Shown: piece after piece, positions 48,148 through 57,680 of the stretch
Layout: every line of letters begins with the position of its first letter
How positions within the stretch are numbered: the stretch's first letter is position 1
DNA from: Mortierella alpina
Taxonomy: Eukaryota; Mortierellomycota; Mortierellomycetes; Mortierellales; Mortierellaceae
DNA length: 64,000 nt
NCBI GenBank assembly: GCA_029449245.1
Contig: JANATF010000008.1
Span: forward strand, 248,001 to 312,000
Direction of reading: 5' to 3'
The notes under the pieces: generated by a model
Told to the model about the DNA's origin: nothing
Databases searched by the model: none
What the model saw: only the letters and a program-made list of their open reading frames with translations
Program-made: the position numbers and the translations under genes

Positions 48148-50769
48148 CTTGTGTTTGTGTGTGCTGATAGGCTTTGAAGAGATATCGTGAAGATGGCAAC
48201 GGGTTGGATCTATGTGCTAGCAACCTTCCAATTGCAAAGGCGTGGGTTAACAGATGCTCTCGAGTAGAGAAGCGGACAAAGTGAATCATGGGAGAGTCCT
48301 CGCCCACCCACCGCCCCCTATGCAGCTATGCAACCATGCGAGAGCCGGCCAACTCCCCATGCAGTGCATCATGCTCACATAATTTGAGAACTTGCTAACA
48401 CACTGCTAAATTGAAACATTGCGTCGGGGTGTCTAGTTGTAAGCGCAAGAGAAGAGCTCTTGCAAGGTGCATGGAGCATGGTGCATGGCGCATGGTGCGG
48501 AGGTGGGAAAGGAAAGTCAGGGATGTGAGGCGTGAATGGATAGGATATGCACCGGGTGTGCCCCTAGACAAGCTCTCGCCCAAAAAACCGGTAGCCTTCA
48601 TCGCGTCCAACTTTTGCACGGAACATAAAAGAGTAACGTCGACGTGGTCACTCATTAAAGAGCACAACTGCTGAATGAAAGCAGTGCTAAGATACAGCCC
48701 GCATACCTTGCCAGGTACTGTACCTTGTCTCTCTATTATTGAACCCTCTTCTGCCCTACTGGCTAGGTAAAGGACGTACATACCCGCTCATTCCTGGCAA
48801 TGGCATACAAAGAAAGAACAGTATCGCCCCACCCCCTACCCCTGATGCTATTTAAAAAAAAACGTCGCCTTGCAGTGGGAAACAACCTGCTCCTACTATT
48901 TCCACCACACGTTGCCCAGCCGCTCCAGTTCGTTGTCTGGCGCACCAGTGGTCAGACAGACTAATTTAAATTAATTACAGTGGGCGTCTGCAGCCAACCT
49001 ACACGCACCTTGTCGAGATTGTTTTGTTGAGTGAAAAAAGGGGGGATCGAGAGATGATCTTGGATAAGCTTTTTTTGTCCAAGACGATACCGGCGGCGGA
49101 TTGTGTGATCGAGAGAAGGAAGAGAGAGAGAGAGAGATGAAGAGACGAGGAAGCGGGCGGACGAGGGTGAGGTGTGTTGTAGGAAGTCAGGGAAGGAGGG
49201 GGGGAGGGGAGAGTTTCTCGAGGGTTCCTCGGCGACAAGAAAAGCTTGTCGGCTGTAGGGGTGTGGGTATGGTCGTGAGGGGACTCGTAGCTGAGCGTCT
49301 AATCTGGGGCATCCACGATGGATGGCGAGGCGGTGTCCTGTGCAAGGCGGGGAGGGAGGAATAACGGCTGAGGCGAAGGCGGAGCGGTGGAGGCAAAGGG
49401 ACGATGGGACGAAGACAAAGGACGATGGGAGGGAAACAAAGAGGCGAGCGGAAACAAAAACATGGGCAGAGCATAATTAACCCACGGGCTGTAGGGGACA
49501 GTAATGCAGTGGGTGCAACAATCAAGACACCGCAAATTGGCGATGTGAACTCTATCCACGCAAATGAACCAGTCAGACCGATGGCGGGCGATGGTGCAAC
49601 ATTGCCTGGGGTCGAGGTCTGGCTCAGGAACCAGACGATGAACCCCCGTCCATCCTCAAGAGCGCCCTGCCTACTGTGCCGGCAGGTACAGTACAGCGCT
49701 GCAGACTACATGTACGGTGTACAGACACACCTTCGCACCAGAGACACTGTACTAGTGGGACCATATGTAAGCTCACGGCGCCGGCATTACAAGCCCAGCT
49801 TCCATGGCGTCATGTATATTCATACGCAAAGAGCTATTTTCTTTGCTACAACGTGTCAGTGCAATCTTGCGAGGGCGCTCTTTTTTTGCTGCTGTGAATC
49901 CACATCTGAACGCTCTTGACCGTTACAGCCTCAGACTATATCCTTGGCGGGACTGTAGAACGTGCTTTCGCCGGGGAGGCAGGTCTGCATAGAGCTCGCG
50001 TGCAGCCATCTGACTCTTGTTTACAATAGCACGGCGAGTTGATAGCTGCTAAGCCGACTGCTGGCTCGCCAGCTCCAACACAACCACGCTTGTCGGACAA
50101 CCTTTGAAAGAATGTCATTCGCTCCTTGCTGGGCGACTGGGTTGTTTGGATACTCATGGTCAAAGGGCCTCTGTAGATGTGATGTCCTCGAACCATAGGT
50201 GGGCCACCAGGCCTGTATCTCAAGAGTGCGGCGGGGATCATCGAGATGACAACGCACAGAAAGTATCATAGGCAAGGGCGCTGCCGTAAGCCGTCTAATG
50301 ATCGTTCATCCCTTTACCCTTTTTGCTCCACTCCTTTTTCCATTTTCCTTTCCTCCCTAGTTTTGGTGAGCTTTATCTCCTTCCTAGAGTTTTCTAGTCC
50401 CATTGTTTGGCTGCCCTTGACATCTAGGAAGAGTCAAAGTAAGGGCGCTACCTTTCTGTGCCCTCGCTTAGTTAGTCTCGCGGCCAGCCCCTCATGTCAC
50501 GTGGGGCAGGACTCGAAGGCCTGCCACCACGAAATGAGGGTCTGGGAAAATTGCCAGCCTTATCGGCAGAGCGACCCGTAAAATCCAAAAAGGTAATTTG
50601 TTAAGGGCGCACAAAGCTAATCTCATGCCCATGGACATGCCCATGGGCATGCGCATGATCATGGACATGCACTGAACCATAAAAACTCTCACCCTTTTTG
50701 ACCCGTCTGCAACACTTTCTTCATCAGTTACTTTTTACCCATCTTCTTGCTTCACGTCCATTTCTTGCC
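48148..50769. other. Long intergenic region before the accessory block
   Basis: About 2.6 kb without a supported gene. It contains GGTGCATGG-type short repeats at about 48466-48502, GA-rich runs near 49105-49140 and 49380-49440, TGTAC-rich palindromic sequence near 49685-49725 and a CATG-rich palindromic cluster at 50622-50672. Confidence 0.45.
50622..50672. repeat. CATG-rich palindromic cluster
   Basis: The stretch contains a perfect 16-nt palindrome, CATGCCCATGGGCATG (50636-50651), and next to it a perfect 10-nt palindrome, CATGATCATG (50654-50663). They lie within a run of repeated CATG tetramers about 100 nt upstream of the DUF6589-like gene. It could form a hairpin or be a binding site. 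Confidence 0.6.
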
Positions 50770-52957
50770 ATGGTTTTTGATTCCTCCAACTCCCCATTTG
50801 TGAACGCCTTTTGCGAGGCATCCATGTCTGCTGCAAACGCTAGAGCCAAGGCAGAAGCTCGACCAAATGGCCGACGCAGAAGAACGAAGGCGCAAATGCG
50901 AGACGACGCAGACGCATCGCTTCTCGCTATTTTTGATGCACTCAGAACCCAAGACCTCTCCTTTCGCGACTTTCTTGTTGGTGCCTTCAACTCTGGTCAT
51001 GAGCAAGTCAAAACCAAGGTCAATCAATTTTGCGCTACCGACGGGCCTGCTACGATTGTTCGCCATTGGGGGAAGAAATTGGATGGTGGAGATTATGATA
51101 GAGTTTTGTATACGAGGCGATCGACATTGTGAGCAACCGCGTCCAAGCTGACCTGGACAACGCTATCATGGACACTGCTCTTCGGTTTCCAGCAAAGTCG
51201 ATGAGCCGCAGGAGTACAGAGGCGTTTTCACTAGACCACTTGAGAACCTTACTCTCAAACTCGGCTCCCTATCTCACACTACTGTTGAGGCAACTGACCC
51301 CAAAGGACGAAACGGAGGGGGGATGGAAACCATATTTAGAGAACCAGAGACCGTGCGACATTGAGATCATGGATCCGATACCTCCAAGTACAGCGCCGAG
51401 ACCGCACTGGATATCATCAAACTTGGATCCTAGCCCTCAGAAAGAAGCAGAATCATCGTCGGACTCGGGCTCGAACTCGAGCTTGGACTCGGATATCCGA
51501 TGGCAGGAGGAGGAGGAAGGGGAGGATTCTGAGTGGGATAACGCTGAACCCCCCGAGACCTCATTCAAGGATCCGCGCTCGTTTATCGTGACCGTGGGAT
51601 GCATGTTGGTCTTTATGAAGAGTCAGCGCTCGAATCGTTTTCAAATGATGACAGGTAAGAAGCCCCGCCATCTGTGTTCTCGCCAGATGCCGTTCGCCTC
51701 CTCGAAAATAGCATTCTTCATACTATTGACCTCCTTAGGGCTTTATCTACGAGGGTTGACGGCTCCTAAACGACTGATTCGGCTTCTAAGCAAGATGGGA
51801 CTATGCGTATCTTATCCAACTACCACCGAATGCCTGAAATCTCTGGCGCGAGACAAAATCAGAACAGTACGGAGAGTAGCGAGGAAGAAGTATATCTACT
51901 TCTTGTACGACAACTTTAACCGTAAGGTCACCCACCGGCACCAACGGAAAGATAATCAGGATTTCTTCGAAAACGCTACCACAGGGACGGTCGTTGTGGG
52001 TGAACCACTCGGCGAGGAACGCCTACCAGACGATCCACCCATAATACCCCACGTTGCCGATGTCGCGATCAGTCGCGAAGACTCCATGCATTTCACACAC
52101 AAGTCTTCCGGTTTCACCTGATTAACAACATTTACGGCTGGAAACAGCGCTTCATATTTGATCCTCCGTTCAGCATTCCGGTAATCAGGCAGCTCAATCC
52201 AAAACGTACGAAAGCTTACGAGCTTGCTGCGATGGACATCGATCAGTCGACTGTAGCAGGGAACATCAGGGTTCTCGACCACATGCGCGAAACTCTGAAC
52301 TTGTCCAAAGGATCATTCAAGACTCTCAAAATGATCATAGCTGGAGATCAACTGACGGTATCCAGAGTTCAGTCCGCCCAACAACGTAACATATGCGAAG
52401 CCACTTACTTCGACCAGATGCGGTAGGCGATTCCAGTGCTCCAGCTATTCCACATGGAAATGCTTTTATGCCCAACAATCCTCAACACGCACTTCGGGAA
52501 CGTCACTACTCCAGGGTCACTTGCATATTACATCCCAATGCTCGGGCGCCGGACACTGAACAGGGAAATGCCTTGCTACTACACAGCCGACGAGTTTCTG
52601 AGGACCATCTTTAGTGCAATGTGCACCAAACTATGGCAGGCGAAGATGGCGGCTTACAACAGGGATCACGGTTGGATGTCGGATGAGGCGTTTGAGCAGG
52701 AGGTCAACATCACCGTCAGCGAACTCAACGCTGCCGCAGAAACACTTTTCGAGAATTTCTCGACAACAAACGCCATCGCCATTTTATTTATTCGGGATAT
52801 GGCCGTCTATATTGAGTTCTGTTCAGCCATCAAGGCCGGGGATGTTGGACGCGTCCATCTAGCTGTCTGCTTAAGGTCGTATAGCCTAACCGACCATAGT
52901 TGCAAAATCGTTAGTGTACGTGATTCTCCACTATCATACAAACGTTTCCAGAACTGA
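50770..52957 (+). pseudogene. Broken DUF6589-like gene
   Basis: Four consecutive segments carry the order of conserved blocks I associate with DUF6589 proteins, which are frequent, often multicopy genes of unknown function in fungi. Blocks seen: FVNAFC...LSFRDFLVGAF; EAFSLDHLRTLLSNSAPYL; SQRSNRFQMMTG joined across an 84-nt intron (51655-51738) to LYLRGLTAPKRLIRLLSKMG; YDNFNRKVTHRHQRKDNQD and FENATTGTVVVGE; AGDQLTVSRVQSA; and FCSAIKAGDVGRVHLAV. The reading frame changes near 51105-51113 (TATA context) and near 52094-52101 (ACACAC context). An in-frame TAG at 52424-52426 interrupts QMR-AIPVLQLFHMEM where Trp is expected. The usual C-terminal region after GDVGRV is missing. The first shift could instead be a poor 46-nt intron. 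Confidence 0.6.
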
Positions 52958-53017
52958 AAAAAAAGAAAAAAAGGTTACCTTGCGACTATAAATTTTCTTC
53001 GTGAGGTCAACCCACGA

Positions 53018-56000
53018 CTACGTGCGAGAGAGCGCTGCGGGGCGCCGCCGTGTTGTGAGCCAACTACGGCCGATGCGGGCGATGTTATGGCCGCCCAGGG
53101 TATCCCTGTGGATAAACCTGTTGCATGCTGGAGTCACGCAAAAACATGACCGCATCGTGGGCTTGGCGACCCAAGCATCGCAGCTCGGGCAGATTGACGA
53201 GGTCCTAAACTCGTCCGCAACAACAACGACATGGCCAAGCGCTGTTGCCTACAGAGGGTGGTCAAGAGTGCGAAAAATGGTGTCAGCATTATCATCTATG
53301 CACGCGTACTGTGTGCATCATGCCATAAAGCCGCAAAAGATGAGCAACGTGGACGTGATACCTTTCTGTAGAAGAAGCCCATCAACGAAGTGTGAAGAGA
53401 CGACAGCTTTGTGTGGGTGTTGAACCGAGCACTCCCGTACACAAACAAAGTCTTCTTCATACCAGGGACCACCCTCCTGTGCAGCTGGTTCATCTCCCCG
53501 TCGAGGAGTGCTAGCCTGAGCAGACCGGTGACGGCCAAATCATACTCGGCTCGAAATGCCTTTCGGCGCGCCCAGTTTCTCTTCTTGTAGGTATTGCAAG
53601 AGTAAAACTCGCGCAGCTTCAGAAAGGCTCTCTCCCACGCTCGGAGGTGCTCCTTGACCGCTTGGAATCTTCCATCGCCGAAACCAACCATCCTGTTCTG
53701 GATATCGTTGATGGACCCGTTGGACTGAAACGCAGCAGCCAACCTGGGAGCTGGGTGGGATCTGGGAATGGGCGGTGGCCCCTCCTTGAGCTGGTTCATC
53801 ACATAACGATCCCGGAAGATGGGCGCGTAAAGGGCCGCGCGCTTGACCGTGAGGACAGCGACCTTGTTCGGCATCGTAGGATCGATGTTGATGCCGCAGC
53901 CCGCTGCTGACACGACCTCTCCAGGGTCAATACCCACCACAGGGACATTGAGGAGGTTGGCGCCGAACGCATTGGTGACGTCTTGCGGAAGAGGGAACAT
54001 CTTCTCGATGTCCTCGATCACGTTCTCTGTCTCCGGCATGTGGAATCTTTCAGGAGGAGGACACGGCTTGCGAAGATCAAACGCCAGGACTTGGAACTCG
54101 CGGCCGTTGGTTCGTATCATCCCCTGCGGCACATAATACAACGTTTGTGCTGCACTCGTAGGCAGAGCCGGCGGACTTTCCTGGAAATTTTGGCCGCATT
54201 GCCGTGCCCTAGACCGACGTTGGCGGAAGGCCACAACTGCGGCGGTATAGTTCCGGAGGTTGGGCAAGACAAACACATCGGGAATTAGGACAGGGGCAGG
54301 GGCGGGTGCGGGGGGGCCAGTCGTAGGAGCAGGGCCAGCCGCAGGAGCAGGGCCAACCGCAGGAACAGGAGCAGGAGTGCTCATACCAGGCCAGGCCCCA
54401 CCTAGCACCAATTGGTTCATCGAGATTCGCTTCTTATCGTATGAGGACAGACGAGCCTTGCGTTGGTTGCCAGGGACTAGTTGGCCAAAGAAGAGCATCT
54501 CGATCACTTGGCCGGTGTTCTGGGTCATGGTCTGTGCCTGCTGACGCGTGCAGAGGGTTTCTGCAGCCTCTCGACGAACCTTGCTCCATTTTGCGGGATT
54601 TCGGGACCTGTTAGGTGTCCACAACAAGTCCACAAGAGAGGTCTCTGATAACATCATGAACGTGTCCTCGAGTTTAGCCTGAGGAGTGAATGCAATGCGC
54701 TCAAGTGGTGGCAATCTCTGGTTCATACTCCAAAACCTCCAAATGAGATCGACAGTACTGATGTTGGAGCCGTCCAGCCCAACCTCTGGGCCACTGTTGC
54801 ATGCAAGAGCCTTTAGTCATATTCAAGATGGTAGAGGAGAGAAGAAAAAAATAAGCCTAGTCAGTAGGTGTGTGCAAATCAAGGGTGGTTTCCAAAAGAA
54901 TAACGAAATACAAAAAAAACACCAGACATTACCTTGACATTCAGGCTCGGAAACAGCTCAATAAAGTGGCGCCGCACCAGATTGCCAACCTCTCTTGCCA
55001 TCTCTTCTCTTGAGTGTAGTTCAGCCGCGGACTTTGACACGAAGATCACTGGATCGTGCTCGAGATGTCGCACTAGGAACTTGACCATATCCCACGCTAT
55101 CTGCTGCCTGTCGTCGCTCGACGGCCTTCCACCGCCTGCTGCAATACGTTCGGCTAAGGATGGGACAGGAGGTGGAGTAGGCGGAGGAGCAGTTCCTGCA
55201 TCGGCATGGGGGGTGGCGAGGCCCTCGACTCTGCGACGCTTTTGTAGATGGCCATTGCCTATGGTTATCTTGGGCAACATCTGACTTGTGCTCGCGAAAA
55301 GACTTGCCATGTTCTGGCAGATCACCTGCATGTCGTTCGTACTGAGGAGTGGATCTAGCCACCGTTGGCGATATGCCACATCCCCTGCTGAATTGGAGTT
55401 GTGATTTTCCAGTCTGATGGAGATGTAAAGAGCAATAGCCTGCAGCATGTAGGACCGAATGTTGTTCAGCGCTGTCACGGCATCGTTGATGGTCTTTTCC
55501 ATAAGGGATCTCTGGTCGTCGTTGAGGGCAACGCCGACAGGTCCTACGGCATGCCGAAGCTTGGCCTTCAATGACCCGACAGATAGTGTTGAGGTCTGGA
55601 ATATTCTTTCCATCGCATGCTTGTAAGTTGTGATTGGCCTGTGAGTCCTCGGTGGGCCCGCTGGCGCTTGCGCCTGGACGGGCCGCGCGGCTCCACGTCG
55701 GACACGGGCAGGGGCAGGGTCCGCTCTAACCACTATGCCCGTTTTGGGTCGAGGACGGCGGACTTGAAAATGCGTCCCACCCTGCGTCTGGAGGTAGTTG
55801 GCGGGCATTCTTGCACCTAGCGTGAAGTCGTTGATAATCTTTCGATTATATCGCGGTCGATCGGCTTGAGGACTGACAGAGTCGTAGCGGTCAACATGCG
55901 GCGGACTGATGCCACAAAAGAGGAAGCGCAGGGTGAAAAAAAGACAAAGACTGTTGGTGAGATCTCTTTGTACCTGTCATTAAGAACCATCCACCTAATA

Positions 56001-57461
56001 CATGACACCATGGCTCAAGAACAAAACATACCTGTGTGCTCCAGACTTGGCAAGCACAACCGGTGCTGGCAGAGCAGGTGCTGGGGGTGGAGGAGGGAGT
56101 GGAGTAGGGGGAACACGAGTTCGCCGCCAGCGGCCTTGATGCACTTGTGAGTGCGCCAGGCGACCAGCCCGCCGCGTTGTGATCTTGATTCTCTCCAAGT
56201 CCACGAGCCTTTGCAACACCGCCTGGTTGATATTGGGGGGCTGCATCACAGCGCCTGGTGCAGCTGGAGCAGGGCCTGGTACAGCTGGAGCGGGGCCTTG
56301 TGCAGGTGGAACGACACCTGCTACAGCTGGAGCGGGACCTGGTACAGCTGGAGCGGGACCTGGTACAGCTGGAATGGGAGTTTGCGTCAAGCCTGCAAAC
56401 ACAGAAATGGCATCTGTAAAGTTCAGAATGGGTGCAGCGGGAGCAGCTGCACCAGTGACGCTGGTGATGTAAGTGTTGACCACGGTTGTCATAGTTGCGT
56501 GGGCGGTGGCGACATTAGTGCCGGTGACGGGAGCGTGGCGACGAAGTTGGGGGGCCAACTCTCTGGCTATTTCTAGGTTCGTGGCGATACCGTAGTTGGT
56601 AAACTGGTCGTTGTAGTCGTTGTGAGTGACGATGCCGATGAGCAACAGCTGAAGGTCATTCACCTGCAGGTATTCGAGGACTTTTTGCTTGTTGAAGAGC
56701 TGGAACTTTTTCTTCTTGTTAAAGACTGGGCGGATGAGTTCTCGCACAGACGGGTACACAAACAGATCAGAGTCGTTGCTCAAGGCATACACTTGCTGCC
56801 CTAGCTGGTAATGTTCCAAGCAATGTCGAGCTATGCATGGGTCGGCCTCGAAGAGGCACTGGTGAACGCGCCAGCCTTTGTCCTGTAGGAAGTTGCACAT
56901 AGTCCGTAGCACTTCCCGGGGAACATGCAAAAGACTCTTGGCCTTTCTCTCTATCGCCTCAATGTTGCGCTTACGCAGACGAGGAGGCCGCTGCTGTTGC
57001 TGCTGCTGTGGTGCTTGCGGGGTCTGAACAAAGAGTGCGTTCAGCTGTCCCAGACCTCTGGTGTTCCTTGCATCTCGAGCAGCGTGCTCGTGCCGCTTTT
57101 CATTCGGGCGATCGCCGTCGAGGTGAATGGTAGTACGGGTTTGGTCGAGTCCGATCGCCTCGAGTTTTTTGTGGAGTGCCTCAGCGATGTATAGAAGGCG
57201 TGCATCGCGTTGTTGTGCTTGTCTCCCAGAATTAAAGACGATGCTAATATTTGCGCCTGCAGTTGCGAGTGCGATGTCGAGTGGTGACTGCCTGGCGACT
57301 TTGGCGGCCTCTTCTTGGAGAAGTTTGAAGTAGAGGGCGCGTATCAAAGCGAAATACGTGCCCATCAAGTCGATGTGCACAATTTTGTCGGCGAAGGAAT
57401 GAACGTCGTCCTTGGGGACATCGGCGCCGTTCAGCAAAGAGGGAAGACCTCTGACACCCAT
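53018..57461 (-). CDS. XPG/FEN1-like nuclease fused to Fanzor/TnpB-like RuvC nuclease (1360 aa)
   Basis: Four exons are inferred: 57461-56032, 55905-54933, 54810-53362 and 53248-53018 (phases 2, 0, 0). The N-terminus (about 1-330) is a full XPG-type PIN fold: MGVRGLPSLLNG, HIDLMGTYF, IHLDGDRPNEKR, FEADPCIARH, LSNDSDLFVY and THNDYNDQF, so all acidic metal-ligand positions have counterparts. A Pro/Ala-rich heptapeptide linker and a basic segment (TLGARMPANYLQTQ) follow. A helical region comes next (about 530-800), then a second Pro/Ala linker. The C-terminus is RuvC-like: VVGIDPGEVVSAAG (Asp ~1096), LFVYGSARFNTHTKLSSLH, VVVADEFRTSSICPSCDAWV and HRDTLGGHNIARIG (Asp ~1333). Zinc-ribbon Cys lie at 1304, 1307, 1319/1321 and 1326. 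The DEF-TS-CPxC order is typical of Fanzor proteins, the eukaryotic TnpB relatives that cut DNA with an RNA guide. No lesion was seen. Confidence 0.78.
56262..56385. repeat. 21-nt minisatellite inside the XPG-Fanzor gene
   Basis: Tandem copies of a unit close to ACCTGGTACAGCTGGAGCGGG run across exon 1. They encode repeated Pro-Ala-Pro-Ala-Val-Pro-Gly on the minus strand. A second, less regular Pro/Ala/Gly-coding repeat lies in exon 3 at about 54288-54385. Both form flexible linkers between nuclease parts. Confidence 0.75.
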
Positions 57462-57465
57462 GTTA

Positions 57466-57532
57466 CATGTGTGTGAGCGTGTGCGTGTTTGTGTGTGTGT
57501 GTGTGTGTGAGCGTGTGTGAGAAGGCGTGTGT
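57466..57532. repeat. GT/CA microsatellite in the 5' leader of the XPG-Fanzor gene
   Basis: A GTGTGT run with interspersed GAGC/GCGT units starts right upstream of the start codon. Confidence 0.8.
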
Positions 57533-57639
57533 GAAGACGTATGTGAGACGGCGAGAGCGAGAGCGAGTATGTGGTTAGGCGAGAGAAGGAAGAGAGAGAA
57601 TAGAAACTGGAGAGAGAGAGAGAGAGCGAGAGGAGCGAT

Positions 57640-57680
57640 GAATGATTGAGAGGTATATAAAGAGAGTGAGAATGAAAAAA
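57640..57680 (-). promoter_or_regulatory. Possible core promoter of the XPG-Fanzor gene
   Basis: On the minus strand TTATATACC (57652-57660) is a TATA-like element about 195 nt before the start codon. It is followed downstream by CT-rich sequence (57600-57630) and a CA/GT microsatellite (57470-57530) as leader. A TATA box then CT block is common in fungal promoters. Confidence 0.4.

Noticed and set aside
49404-49919. 171-codon plus-strand frame
   Set aside because: It has mixed composition without motifs and no splice-supported extension. It lies in the long intergenic region.
53001-53423. Plus-strand frame MRSTHDYVRESAAG
   Set aside because: It is the antisense of the Fanzor zinc-ribbon exon, whose minus-strand reading contains the conserved CPSC and HRDTLGG motifs.
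55806-57461. XPG-like frame (57461-55995) and the frame starting at ATG 55808 as two separate genes
   Set aside because: A GTATGT...ATCAG intron joins them with correct phase and uses 32 extra codons upstream of the second ATG, while the first frame would end in unlike sequence after the donor. Fusion is the simpler reading, though only transcripts can prove it.
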